Made by a program: the position numbers and the translations under genes
Notes under the pieces: model-generated
The model's database searches: none
Seen by the model: only the letters and a program-made list of their open reading frames with translations
Told to the model about the DNA's origin: nothing
Shown here: positions 9,224 through 17,728 of the stretch, piece by piece
How the letters are laid out: the number at the start of each line of letters is the position of its first letter
Numbering within the stretch: position 1 is the stretch's first letter
From: Allobosea sp. CRIB-10
GTDB lineage: Bacteria; Pseudomonadota; Alphaproteobacteria; Rhizobiales; Beijerinckiaceae
Direction: 5' to 3'
Length of the DNA stretch: 64,000 bases
Assembly: GCF_900112185.1 (NCBI RefSeq)
Contig: NZ_FOKP01000005.1
Span: forward strand, 1 to 64,000

Positions 9224-10380
9224 TGGCCTACGTCCTCGACAACGTCAGCAAGGGCGGCTTCACGCCCATGATCGAGATCAAGATCGACGGCGAGGAGGTC
9301 GCGGGCGAGTTCTACAGCGTCCTGATCAAGGCGACCGTGCGCGACGAGGCCGGGCAGAAGTCAGATCAACTCACGCTGGAGCTCGACGATCGCCATAATC
9401 AGATCGCCCGGCCGCGCGACAAGGCCAAGATCGAGGTCTGGCTCGGCTACAAGCAGACCGGGATCGCCGAGATCGGCACCTATGAAATGCAGACCTTCTC
9501 GCGCAAATGGGACGATGGCGGCCAGACCGTCACGATCCAGGCCAATGCCGCCGACCTAAAGACCGGGCTGAAGGGCGGCGGGCGCGAGCATTTCGAGGAT
9601 ACCAATGTCGGCGACGTCATCACACGCATCGCCAAGCGCAACAAGCTGACCCCGGAGATCCACGCCAAGCTGAAATCGATCCCTGTCGAGTATCTCGCCC
9701 ATGTCGATTCCAGCGATATCGACTTCCTTACGAACTTGGCGGATGCGCTCGACGCGGTGATCAAGCCGATGGGCGACAAGCTCGTCGCGACCCCGCGTGG
9801 CGAGGCGAGCTCGGCCGGCGGCAAGAAGCTGATCACGATCGAGATCGCCAAGTCCGACACGGTCGACGGCGAGATCACACCCAACAGCCGGGCGCAGTAC
9901 GGCAAGGTCGAGACCAGCTATATCGACCAGAAGACCGGCAAGCGCGTCGTCGAGAAGTCCGATACCGGGCTCGACGGGCCGACCTTCACGGTCCGCGATC
10001 CTCTGCCGAGCAGTGAACTGGCGAAAAAGAAGGGTCAGGCCGAGGCGAAGCGCCTGACGCGCAACACGGCGCAGGGCCATGTCACGCTCGCCAAGGGCCG
10101 CCCCGAGGCGAAGGCCGAAGCCGATGTCGTGCTGGGCGAGGGCTTCGTCGACGACGTGGCGGGTGAGTACCGGGCGGATTCGGTCGAGCACACCTTCGAC
10201 AACAACGGGTTCCGCACCAAGATCGAGCTCAAGGCCAAGGAAGATGGCTCGACGACGAAAAAGATGGCCAAGGAGAGCAAGAAGAAGGGGGGCAAGGCCG
10301 CCTCGAAGCCCTCCACGACCTCGAAGAACAACTCTGCGGTCAACAGCTCCGGCGGAGGCGGCGGCTCAGCGGTCGGCTAG
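9223..10380 (+). CDS. Baseplate hub protein (late control gene D, P2 gpD-like)
   Basis: A 385-residue hub protein of the gpD family: an N-terminal beta-rich domain with the KSDQLTLELDDR motif, a central FEDTNVGDVITRIAKRN segment, then SSDIDFLTNLADALDAVIKP. The last 45 residues are a Lys/Ser/Gly-rich low-complexity tail. It forms the hub under the tail tube. It ends the tail operon; about 175 bases of non-coding DNA with repeats follow before the terminase module. Confidence 0.88.
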   Translation: MAYVLDNVSKGGFTPMIEIKIDGEEVAGEFYSVLIKATVRDEAGQKSDQLTLELDDRHNQIARPRDKAKIEVWLGYKQTGIAEIGTYEMQTFSRKWDDGGQTVTIQANAADLKTGLKGGGREHFEDTNVGDVITRIAKRNKLTPEIHAKLKSIPVEYLAHVDSSDIDFLTNLADALDAVIKPMGDKLVATPRGEASSAGGKKLITIEIAKSDTVDGEITPNSRAQYGKVETSYIDQKTGKRVVEKSDTGLDGPTFTVRDPLPSSELAKKKGQAEAKRLTRNTAQGHVTLAKGRPEAKAEADVVLGEGFVDDVAGEYRADSVEHTFDNNGFRTKIELKAKEDGSTTKKMAKESKKKGGKAASKPSTTSKNNSAVNSSGGGGGSAVG

Positions 10381-10418
10381 CGCCGGCAGGTTGACCAGGC
10401 GCTGCTAGAGGGTGGCGT

Positions 10419-10474
10419 CAGATTTTCAATCTGTTGCCATTTGATCGTTCGCTCAATGCCATTTGAAAGTTCGC
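10419..10474. promoter_or_regulatory. Possible operator: inverted repeat plus tandem direct repeats
   Basis: Between tail and head modules: an inverted repeat CAGATT-TTC-AATCTG (10419-10433), followed by two near-identical 17-mers, GCCATTTGATCGTTCGC (10436-10452) and GCCATTTGAAAGTTCGC (10458-10474). The repeats start 22 bases apart, about two helical turns, as for a dimeric activator bound on one face. It lies upstream of the head genes. No -35/-10 pair was clear. The regulatory role is inference. Confidence 0.35.
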
Positions 10475-10556
10475 GCTACACGATGAGAATGATGACACCG
10501 CCCCGGCTCGGCCGGCGGCGAAACGCAAGCCTGCACGGAGCGGCGGCCGCAAAGCC

Positions 10557-10877
10557 GTGATCAGCAAGCTCTGGAAGGCGGCGCAGACCCAGCTCGAAGC
10601 GCATGAGGCGCATCTGGCCGAACTGCCGGCCGGCACGGCCGCGAGCGAGGCCGATGCCAAGACGCTGGCGACGCTGGCTCGCACGGTGCGCGAGCTGGTC
10701 GCGCTGGATTCGGCGGCAGCGGGGGAGGGAGGAAAGTCCGAGGATGAGCCCAGCCCCGCCGAAGGATTGCGCCGGGTCGATGAGCTCCGCAGCGAGCTTG
10801 GACGCCGTCTTGGGGCGCTTGCCGCCGAGGAGGCGGGCACGGCTGGTGCGCCGCCTCATGGAGACGGCCTCACCTGA
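10557..10877 (+). CDS. Small protein upstream of terminase (hypothetical)
   Basis: A 106-residue helical protein (ISKLWKAAQTQLEAHEAHL, then AKTLATLARTVRELVALDSA) found just before terL in many alphaproteobacterial phage and gene-transfer-agent-like clusters. It may act as a terminase small subunit, but no DNA-binding motif is clear. Only a GTG start is available; the frame continues upstream without another start codon to an in-frame TGA at about 10464, so the N-terminus may be worn. Its 3' end overlaps the terminase start by about 130 bases. Confidence 0.5.
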   Translation: MISKLWKAAQTQLEAHEAHLAELPAGTAASEADAKTLATLARTVRELVALDSAAAGEGGKSEDEPSPAEGLRRVDELRSELGRRLGALAAEEAGTAGAPPHGDGLT

Positions 10878-12123
10878 GGAACAGCAGATCATCCTGACGA
10901 CTTGGGCGACTTGGGCGCGTTCGGATCAGTTTCCTGCCTCGCAGGATGATTGGTTCAGTTGGCTCGTTCTTGGCGGGCGAGGCGCTGGCAAGACCCGGAC
11001 TGGCGCCGAGTGGGTACGGGGCACGGCACTGGGGCGATGGCCATTTGCGACCGCTCCCGTCGGCCGCATCGCCCTTGTCGGCGAAACGCAGGCGCAGGTC
11101 CGCGATGTGATGATCGAGGGCGTCTCCGGGCTGCTGGCGGTCCATCATCGCTGGGAGAGGCCGATCTGGTCGCCGTCGCGCCGCCGGCTCGAATGGGGCA
11201 ATGGCGCGATCGCGCAGGTGTTTACCGCCGAGGACCCGGAAGGCCTGCGCGGCCCGCAATTTGGCGCCGCCTGGTCCGACGAGCTGGCGAAATGGCCGAA
11301 CCTTCAGGAGACCTGGGACATGCTGCAGCTCGGCTTGAGGCTTGGCGAAAGGCCAAGACAGGTGATCACGACGACGCCGCGCCCGCTGCCCTTGATCAAG
11401 CGGCTGCTCGACGATCCCAGGGTCGCCGTCAGCCGGGCGGCGACCCGCGCCAACCGCTTCAACCTGGCGCCGAGCTTTCTCGACAGTGTGAGCCAGGCCT
11501 ATGGCGGCACCCGGCTCGGCCGGCAGGAACTCGAAGGCGAGATCGTCGAGGAGAGCGCCGATGCGCTCTGGAGCCGGGCGCTGATCGAGGAATGCCGCGA
11601 GCGCGACGCGCCGCCATTGGCGCGGATCGTCGTGGCGATCGATCCGCCGGCGTCCTCGTCGAAGCGGGCCGACAGCTGCGGGCTCGTCGCGGCCGGGATT
11701 GATCGCGACGGCATCGCCCATGTGCTGGCGGACGGAACGCTCGGGGGGGCCAAGCCGCATGAATGGGCCGCTGCCGCCGTCGCGCTCTATCGCCGGCTGG
11801 AGGCTGATGTGCTGGTCGTCGAGGTCAACCAGGGCGGCGAGATGGCGACCAGCGTCATCCGCGAGGTCGATCCGGGCGTGCCGGTGATGCCGGTCAGGGC
11901 CTCGCGCGGAAAATTCCTGCGGGCCGAGCCGGTGGCGGCGCTCTATGCGCAGGGCCGGGTGCGCCATGCCGGCGCCTTTCCGGCGCTCGAGGATGAGATG
12001 TGCGACTTCGGGCCGACCGGGCTCAGCTCTGGCCGCTCGCCCGACCGGCTCGACGCATTGGTCTGGGCATTGACTTATCTGATGCTCGGGCCGAAGGGCC
12101 GGCCGCGGGTGAGGGGGCTTTAG
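10744..12123 (+). CDS. terL: Terminase large subunit (DNA packaging ATPase/nuclease)
   Basis: A 459-residue terminase. The N-terminal ATPase carries Walker A GGRGAGKTRTG (about residues 77-87) and a QFGAAWSDELAKW Walker B region. The C-terminal RNase H-like nuclease starts at VAIDPPASSS, with the acidic residues placed as in the family, and VEVNQGGEMA follows. It cuts concatemeric DNA and pumps it into the prohead through the portal. The frame is open further 5', but that part is not terminase-like. The ATGs at 10744 and 10780 are both possible starts; 10744 is listed. Confidence 0.9.
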   Translation: MSPAPPKDCAGSMSSAASLDAVLGRLPPRRRARLVRRLMETASPEEQQIILTTWATWARSDQFPASQDDWFSWLVLGGRGAGKTRTGAEWVRGTALGRWPFATAPVGRIALVGETQAQVRDVMIEGVSGLLAVHHRWERPIWSPSRRRLEWGNGAIAQVFTAEDPEGLRGPQFGAAWSDELAKWPNLQETWDMLQLGLRLGERPRQVITTTPRPLPLIKRLLDDPRVAVSRAATRANRFNLAPSFLDSVSQAYGGTRLGRQELEGEIVEESADALWSRALIEECRERDAPPLARIVVAIDPPASSSKRADSCGLVAAGIDRDGIAHVLADGTLGGAKPHEWAAAAVALYRRLEADVLVVEVNQGGEMATSVIREVDPGVPVMPVRASRGKFLRAEPVAALYAQGRVRHAGAFPALEDEMCDFGPTGLSSGRSPDRLDALVWALTYLMLGPKGRPRVRGL

Positions 12124-12125
12124 GA

Positions 12126-12215
12126 ACAGCCGTCATTCCCGGACCGCGAAGCGGATCCGGGAATCTCAGGACCATCTTGCATGAGATGCTCGGCTCAAGG
12201 CCGAGCATGACGTGC
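12126..12215. repeat. Double-hairpin interspersed palindrome (REP-like)
   Basis: Two adjacent hairpins fill the gap between terminase and portal: ATTCCCGGA / TCCGGGAAT (12135-12143 / 12156-12164) and ATGCTCGGC / GCCGAGCAT (12186-12194 / 12200-12208). GTCATTCCCGG...CCGGGAATC and GCTCGG..CCGAGCATGACG are typical of short chromosomal palindromes spread through Hyphomicrobiales genomes. Presence inside a phage operon suggests insertion after the prophage became resident. Confidence 0.7.
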
Positions 12216-12234
12216 GCTTCATAGCGAGAAACCC

Positions 12235-13407
12235 ATGCTCAATTTCCTTCGCAGCCTGCGCGGCCTTGCCGCGCCGGAACAGAAGCGCTCGCGCGTCGGG
12301 CCGCTGATCGCCCTGCACGAGGCCGGCCGCCCGGTCTGGACGCCGCGCGACTACGGCGCCCTGGCAAGGGAGGGCTATCAGCGCAATCCCGTCGTGCATC
12401 GCTGCGTTCGGCTGATCGCCGAGGCGGCGGCGCAGACGCAGCTGATCGCCAAGGTCGGCGGGCGCGAGATGCCGGAGCATCCGGCGCTGGCGCTGATCGA
12501 GCGGCCCAATCCGCGCCAGGGCGGCATCGCCTTTCGCGAGATGCTCTACGGGCATCTGCTCGTCGCCGGGAATGCCTATGTCGAAGCGGCGAGCATCGGC
12601 CGCGAGCCGCGCGAGCTCTATGCGCTGAGGCCCGACCGGATGCGGGTGGTGCCCGGCCGCGACGGCTGGCCTGAGGCCTATGATTATACGGTCGGCGCCC
12701 AGACCATCCGCTTCCGCCAGGACGAGGGCGCGCTGCCGCCGATCCTGCATTTGTCGTTGTTCCATCCGGTCGACGACCATTACGGCCTCTCGCCGGTCGA
12801 GGCGGCCGCCTGCTCGCTCGACGTCCACAACGCGGCCGGCGCCTGGCACAAGGGGCTGCTCGACAATGCAGCCAGGCCCTCCGGCGCCCTGGTCTATGAC
12901 GGGCCGGAAGGCGGCACTCTGACCGAGGCCCAGTTCGAGCGGCTGAAGCAGGAGCTGGAGGACGGCTTCCAAGGCGCGCGCAATGCCGGACGCCCGCTCC
13001 TGCTCGAAGGCGGGCTCGACTGGAAGCCGCTGTCGCTGACGCCGGCCGAGCTCGATTTCGTCGCCGCCAAGGGCGTCGCGGCGCGCGAGATCGCGCTCGC
13101 CTTCGGCGTGCCGCCTTTGCTGCTCGGCCTGCCTGGCGACAATACCCATGCCAATTTCGCCGAGGCGAACCGCGCCTTCTGGCGCCAGACGCTGATCCCG
13201 CTGGTCAGGCGCACGGCCCAGTCGCTGGCGCAATGGCTCGGCCCGGCCTTCGGCGATGCGCTCACGCTCGAACCCGATCTCGATGCGGTCGAGGCGCTGG
13301 CGGAGGAGCGGGAATCGCTCTGGCGGCGGGTCTCCGCCGCCGGCTTCCTCAGCGAGGACGAGAAACGCGAGGCGGTCGGTTATGGCCGCCGGGAGGTGTC
13401 GTCATGA
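12235..13407 (+). CDS. HK97-family portal protein
   Basis: A 390-residue portal. Recognisable marks are NPVVHRCVRLIAEAAA (about residues 46-61), the LAVAGNAYVEA-type strand, YGLSPVEAAACSLD, and GVPPLLLGLPGDNTHANFAE near 290-310. Twelve copies form the ring through which DNA enters the head and to which the tail attaches. It overlaps the next small gene by four bases. Downstream genes keep the HK97 order portal, (small ORFs), protease, capsid. Confidence 0.92.
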   Translation: MLNFLRSLRGLAAPEQKRSRVGPLIALHEAGRPVWTPRDYGALAREGYQRNPVVHRCVRLIAEAAAQTQLIAKVGGREMPEHPALALIERPNPRQGGIAFREMLYGHLLVAGNAYVEAASIGREPRELYALRPDRMRVVPGRDGWPEAYDYTVGAQTIRFRQDEGALPPILHLSLFHPVDDHYGLSPVEAAACSLDVHNAAGAWHKGLLDNAARPSGALVYDGPEGGTLTEAQFERLKQELEDGFQGARNAGRPLLLEGGLDWKPLSLTPAELDFVAAKGVAAREIALAFGVPPLLLGLPGDNTHANFAEANRAFWRQTLIPLVRRTAQSLAQWLGPAFGDALTLEPDLDAVEALAEERESLWRRVSAAGFLSEDEKREAVGYGRREVSS

Positions 13408-13604
13408 GCCCGTTCGACGAAGCCGCCGCCGGGATCGTCGCGCGTGGCGATCTCGGCCATCTCGCGCTGCTGCTCTGGGCCTTCTGCGCCTCGGGGCTGG
13501 CGCTGTTTTCCCTGCGCGAGCTGATCGCCGCCAACCGGCGCTTCGACGAGTTCGTGCGTGAGTTCGCCCGCTTCAACGCCCGCTACGAGGGAGGGGATTC
13601 ATGA
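13404..13604 (+). CDS. Small membrane-spanning phage protein
   Basis: A 66-residue protein with one hydrophobic segment (about residues 18-38, LGHLALLLWAFCASGLALFS) and a basic, amphipathic end (ANRRFDEFVREFARFNARY). Both ends overlap neighbours by four bases (ATGA), strong evidence of translation. Similar small proteins sit between portal and protease in alphaproteobacterial phages and gene transfer agents; their role is unknown. Confidence 0.6.
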   Translation: MSPFDEAAAGIVARGDLGHLALLLWAFCASGLALFSLRELIAANRRFDEFVREFARFNARYEGGDS

Positions 13605-13771
13605 GCAAGACCGGTGGCAAGCAGCCGCCCAGGCCGGCTCCGGCAGCCGTCAGATCGGGCGTCGGCGCGCCGCGCCCCGGCCGCCAGCCGCGCGAGGTGT
13701 TCGGCCGTTTCTTCGAGACGCTGGGGCAGCTCGACGCCAACGGCCGCGGCGGGCGGGGAGGGGCACGATGA
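13601..13771 (+). CDS. Small basic Pro/Gly-rich phage protein
   Basis: A 56-residue ORF, too short for standard ORF cut-offs: a Pro/Arg/Gly-rich first half and a short conserved-looking helix REVFGRFFETLGQLDANGRG. It starts in a four-base overlap with the upstream gene and ends in one with the protease gene, so translation is likely although function is unknown. Confidence 0.5.
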   Translation: MSKTGGKQPPRPAPAAVRSGVGAPRPGRQPREVFGRFFETLGQLDANGRGGRGGAR

Positions 13772-14292
13772 GAAGCGTTCCGCCTCGCTATGCCGGGCCA
13801 GCGCGCGAAGCCAAGTTTCTGGCGCAGCCGCTGGCCCGGATCGAGCCGGACGGTGCTTTCGAGGGCTATGCCAGCCTGTTCCGCATCGCTGATCTCGGCA
13901 AGGACGTGGTCGAGCCCGGCGCCTTCCGCGAGTGCCTCGCTCGCCGCGGCGCCGGCGGCATCCGAATGCTCTGGCAGCATGACCCGACCGAGCCGATCGG
14001 CCGTTGGCTCGACCTGCGCGAGGATTCGCGCGGCCTCTATGTCCGCGGCCGGCTCTCGCTCGCCGTGGCGCGGGCCCGCGAGCTGCATGCGCTGATGCGC
14101 GACGGCGCCGTCGACGGGCTTTCGATCGGCTTCCGCTCGCAGCGTGCCCGCAGCGAGCCGCGCACCGGTTTGCGCCGGCTCGAGAAGGTCGACCTCTGGG
14201 AGATCTCGCTCGTCACCTTCCCGATGCTGCCGCAGGCAAGGGTCAGCGCCGTCAAGGCGCTGCGCCCCTCCTGTCGTGCCGCCCTTGTCTGA
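13768..14292 (+). CDS. HK97-family prohead maturation protease
   Basis: A 174-residue member of the U35 prohead protease family. Marks: FEGYASLFRIADLGKDVVEPGAF (quoted in part; about residues 31-53), the catalytic His in MLWQHDPTEPIG (about residue 71), and the catalytic Ser in DGLSIGF (about residue 117), followed by LWEISLVTFPMLPQA. It removes the capsid N-terminal scaffold before expansion. Length and motif spacing are normal, so it should be active. Confidence 0.92.
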   Translation: MRSVPPRYAGPAREAKFLAQPLARIEPDGAFEGYASLFRIADLGKDVVEPGAFRECLARRGAGGIRMLWQHDPTEPIGRWLDLREDSRGLYVRGRLSLAVARARELHALMRDGAVDGLSIGFRSQRARSEPRTGLRRLEKVDLWEISLVTFPMLPQARVSAVKALRPSCRAALV

Positions 14293-14328
14293 AAACCCAC
14301 CTGAAGCCGCAGAACCACAGGAGATTCC

Positions 14329-15309
14329 ATGACTGCGCTGAACCAGGCTCCCGAGACCAAGGCGACCGGCGAGGCCGCCGCTGTCTATGACGATCTGCGC
14401 TACACGCTGGAGGCCTATCGCGCCACCAATGACGAGCGCCTGGCCGAGCTCGAGACCCGCATGGGCGGCGACGTGCTGACCGGCGAGAAGCTCGCTCGTC
14501 TCGACGATGCGCTCGACGAGACCCGCCGCCGGCTCGACCGGCTGAGCCTCGACAGTCGCCGCCCGGCGTTGGGTGCGAGCGAGGAACGCGATCCGGCCGT
14601 GGCCGAGCACAAGGCCGCCTTCGCCTCCTATGTTCGCCATGGCGAGGCGACCGGGCTGAAACGGCTCGAAGCCAAGGCGCTTTCCGCCGGCTCCGGCCCG
14701 GATGGCGGCTATCTCGCACCCTCGACCGTCGAGGGCGAAATCCTGCGCCGCCTGGCGACGGTGTCGCCGATCCGCTCGATCGCGACGGTGCGCACCATTT
14801 CCTCCGGCACCTACAAGAAGGCGTTCTCGACCACCGGCCCGGCCTCCGGCTGGGTGGCGGAGACGGCGGCGCGTCCGCAGAGCGGCACGCCGACGCTGGC
14901 CGAACTCTCCTTCCCGGCGATGGAACTCTATGCCATGCCGGCGGCGACGCAGACCCTGCTCGACGACGCCATTGTCGATATCGACCAGTGGATCGCCGAA
15001 GAGGTCGAGAGCGCGTTTGCCGAGCAGGAGGGGGCGGCCTTCGTCGGTGGTGACGGCGTCGACAAGCCCAAGGGCTTTCTGGCCTATCCGACCGTCGCCG
15101 ACGCCAGCTGGAGCTGGGGCAATCTCGGCACGCTGAAGACCGGTGTCGCCGGCGCCTTCGCCGCTTCGAACCCGTCCGACATCCTGGTCGATCTGGTCTA
15201 TGCGCTGAAGGCCGGCTATCGCCAGAACGCCAGCTTCGTGATGAACCGGAAGACGCAGGCCGCGGTGCGCAAGTTCAAGGACTCGACCGGGATATACCTT
15301 TACAATTGA
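14329..15309 (+). pseudogene. Major capsid protein (HK97-like), truncated at 3' end by integrated element
   Basis: 326 residues of an HK97-type capsid protein. Residues 1-95 are the helical scaffold region removed by the protease; the mature part starts near SAGSGPDGGYLAPSTVEGEI. The order GSGPDGGYL, STTGPASGWVAETAARPQ and FVMNRKTQAAVRKFKDSTG is typical, but family members then continue for roughly 80-100 residues. Here the frame reads GIYLYN and stops at 15309, where a serine recombinase begins. The missing part includes the end of the P domain, so no functional capsid is expected while the element is integrated. Confidence 0.88.
15275..15306. other. Presumed attachment-site junction (attL) inside the capsid gene
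   Basis: Capsid coding similarity runs to about the DSTG codons (15278-15292), then the sequence departs and turns AT-rich (ATATACCTTTACAATTG) just before the recombinase. Large serine recombinases normally lie beside one attachment site. The other junction, with the 3' part of the capsid gene, is not in the window, so the exact 2-bp crossover cannot be fixed. Limits given are approximate. Confidence 0.6.
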
Positions 15310-15341
15310 CAGCCGTCAAATCTGGAAGTTATTTCAAGGGG

Positions 15342-17033
15342 ATGACACAGCTTGGACACCTCTACCGACGCGTCTCGCACCCGTCGCAACTCACCGGGCA
15401 CGGCCTCAAAAGGCAGGACGAGAACACCCTCGCGTTCGTTAAGAGCCGAGGTCTCACTCTCGTTGGAACGTACGAGGACCGAGGCATCAGCGCCTGGACG
15501 GGCAAGAACCAGAAAAAGGGCGAGCTTGGCCGTGTCCTGGACCTCATCAGGGCCGGGGTTATCAAATCCGGCGAAGCTCTGGTGGTGGATGCTCTGGATC
15601 GTCTGAGCCGCCAGCCCTTCATGTCCGCGTTCGGACTTCTGAAGGAAATTCTGGAGGCGGGCGTCGTGATCCACGCGATCCACGAGCCGAACCCGATCAC
15701 GCTTGAAAGCGTCAACACCGTGCCGCAAATCGCGCAGTCGATGATCTCGGCGTTGATGCTCGCGCATGACGAGAGCAAGAACAAAAGCCGGTTGGTCCGG
15801 CAGGCGTATCAGCACGGTCGCGAGACGGGTGAGATCGTCGCGGGCAGGGTGCCGACGTGGGTGATCAGGAACGTCAACAAGAGGACGGGCGAGAAGTGGT
15901 TCACACTGGACGAGGACATCGTCCCGATCGTGCAGCGCATCTTCAGGATGTGCGCGAGCGGACATTCGTCATACGAGATCGCCAAGCGGTTCACCGAGGA
16001 GGGGATCAAGCCATTCGGTGACCTGAAACGGTTGAGCGGGTCTGCCGCTACCAACAAGCACCATTGGAACAGCACGACCGTTCAAGACATCGTCCGCTCG
16101 CGCACGGTGCTCGGTGAGTTCCGTTCCCATCAGGTGTGGGAAGACGAGAACGGCAAGCGCCAGCACAAGCTGATGAAGGTGATGCCAAATTACTACCCAT
16201 CCGGCTTCATCGATCACGACCTTTGGCAGAAGGCCAACGACGCCCTTGTGATGAGGAAGAGGGCTCGCGTGCGTGGAAACACCGGTATTGGTTTCCCGAA
16301 CTTGTTGAAGCCGATCGCGGTCTGCCAACATTGCGGCAGCACGATGCAGATCAAAAACCAGATAGCGAAAAAGGACGGGTCGAAGTTTCGGCGACTTCGC
16401 TGCGCCGGCCGGTCGGAAAACTACTGCGACAACAGCCGCGTCCCTAGATATGATCAGGTCGAGGAGGCGATCCTGCGGCTGGTGAGCGAGATCAAGCTTA
16501 CCGACCATCGTTCAGCGGAGAAGTCGGCGCTGACCCGCGTGGTCAACGAGGAGAGCATGAAGCTCGACGCGCTCCAGGTGGAGGTCCGCAATATCATCCT
16601 CGCCTTCAAAGGCTCGCCCACGGCGGTGGCTATCGTCGCCGAGAAGGAGGCCGAGATCGCTACCCTCGCGAAGTCCAGGAGCGAGAACCAAGCCAAGCTT
16701 GACGCCCTGAACTTCTCTCAGTCGCCCGAGAGCCGCCGCGACGCGATGATCGAGCTTATTGGGCGCATGCGATCGGAGATCGACCTGCATAAGCTGCACG
16801 ACATACGCACGGAGCTGAATATGCGGCTACGGCAGGCAATTAAACATGTCGCTTTCAATTGCAATGGTGACATCGCAATCCATCTGCACGGTGAGACTGC
16901 ATGGTATCTGCTGGCTCAGGACAAAGGCGGGCTAACGTCTGGCATGCGGCTGATCGATGGCCCAAAGCGTGGCGAGGATGGTCTCGACCTACGTGGCAAG
17001 ACGGTCGACGACTTCGTAATGATCAGGTCATGA
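15342..17033 (+). CDS. Large serine recombinase (integrase)
   Basis: A 563-residue serine integrase. The N-terminal catalytic domain holds YRRVSHPSQ with the nucleophile Ser at residue 12, then VVDALDRLSRQPF; the recombinase domain follows with GHSSYEIAKRFTEEGI. A zinc ribbon (CQHCGS...CAG...YCDNSR, about residues 327-366) and a C-terminal coiled coil (about 400-490) complete the normal plan. It catalyses attP x attB integration and, with a directionality factor, excision. The start could be the TTG at 15306, but family N-termini begin just before the YxRVS motif, so ATG 15342 is listed. Confidence 0.92.
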   Translation: MTQLGHLYRRVSHPSQLTGHGLKRQDENTLAFVKSRGLTLVGTYEDRGISAWTGKNQKKGELGRVLDLIRAGVIKSGEALVVDALDRLSRQPFMSAFGLLKEILEAGVVIHAIHEPNPITLESVNTVPQIAQSMISALMLAHDESKNKSRLVRQAYQHGRETGEIVAGRVPTWVIRNVNKRTGEKWFTLDEDIVPIVQRIFRMCASGHSSYEIAKRFTEEGIKPFGDLKRLSGSAATNKHHWNSTTVQDIVRSRTVLGEFRSHQVWEDENGKRQHKLMKVMPNYYPSGFIDHDLWQKANDALVMRKRARVRGNTGIGFPNLLKPIAVCQHCGSTMQIKNQIAKKDGSKFRRLRCAGRSENYCDNSRVPRYDQVEEAILRLVSEIKLTDHRSAEKSALTRVVNEESMKLDALQVEVRNIILAFKGSPTAVAIVAEKEAEIATLAKSRSENQAKLDALNFSQSPESRRDAMIELIGRMRSEIDLHKLHDIRTELNMRLRQAIKHVAFNCNGDIAIHLHGETAWYLLAQDKGGLTSGMRLIDGPKRGEDGLDLRGKTVDDFVMIRS

Positions 17034-17155
17034 CAGCTCATGCGTTGTCTGCATAGCAGAAATGTCCGAATGAAGCCGATAAAAATTCTAAAGTTGCAGA
17101 CTTTAGCCGCAAAGTCGATTTGACGATGTCGATTTTGTGCGAGTATGGTCTCGTC

Positions 17156-17554
17156 ATGACAAACGAGCAACTCAAGGCATGGCGCGCCTCGAAGCGCCTC
17201 TCACAATCAGAACTTGCTGCAAAGCTGGGGTTAAGCCGTGACGCGGTGTCCCAGTACGAACGCGGCATCAATCCGCTGCCCAAAGCCGTAGCGCTCGCAT
17301 GCGGGTTGCTTGACCTCGGAATCGAGGAGTTTTCTGGCGAGCACATCAAAATACATCAGTATCGCGTGTATTCCGAGTTCGGTGAAGAATGGATCGTGCA
17401 CCCTGTTCGGGGTTGGGAGTCGAAAAAGCATCCAAAAAACACTATTGTCGAATGGTTTGCTCAGGAAGGATTTCCGCTCGACGACGACGGCTTGAGCACG
17501 ATCGACGATCGCACCGCCACTATGATCCGTCTACGGTGGTTCGGAACGCAGTAG
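17156..17554 (+). CDS. XRE-family transcriptional regulator
   Basis: A 132-residue protein with an N-terminal helix-turn-helix at about residues 5-50 (LKAWRASKRLSQSELAAKLG, SRDAVSQYERGINPLP). The C-terminal 75 residues are unassigned. It is the first gene after the integrase and probably controls element genes or excision. The ATG at 17156 is preferred over upstream TTG/ATG codons because the HTH begins directly after it; no clear ribosome site is seen, so the message could be leaderless. Confidence 0.8.
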   Translation: MTNEQLKAWRASKRLSQSELAAKLGLSRDAVSQYERGINPLPKAVALACGLLDLGIEEFSGEHIKIHQYRVYSEFGEEWIVHPVRGWESKKHPKNTIVEWFAQEGFPLDDDGLSTIDDRTATMIRLRWFGTQ

Positions 17555-17592
17555 GCTACATTTCAGTTGCTTGCCTGAATAAGTCCTGCCGG

Positions 17593-17610
17593 GAGCCCGC
17601 TTGCGGGCTC
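17593..17610 (+). terminator. Hairpin downstream of the XRE gene
   Basis: Perfect 8-bp inverted repeat GAGCCCGC-TT-GCGGGCTC, 38 bases after the XRE stop. No T run follows, so it may be a weak or Rho-assisted terminator, or an operator. Confidence 0.4.
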
Positions 17611-17728
17611 TGCAGATGACGCTGCCGGCCGGCAGCAGTGCGCCCAAGCACCAAGCTGAGAGATGAAAGTCGGACTGCGCTGATGGTCGCGCAGATCGAG
17701 AACGCATGTCCACATCCGGAGAAGAAGC

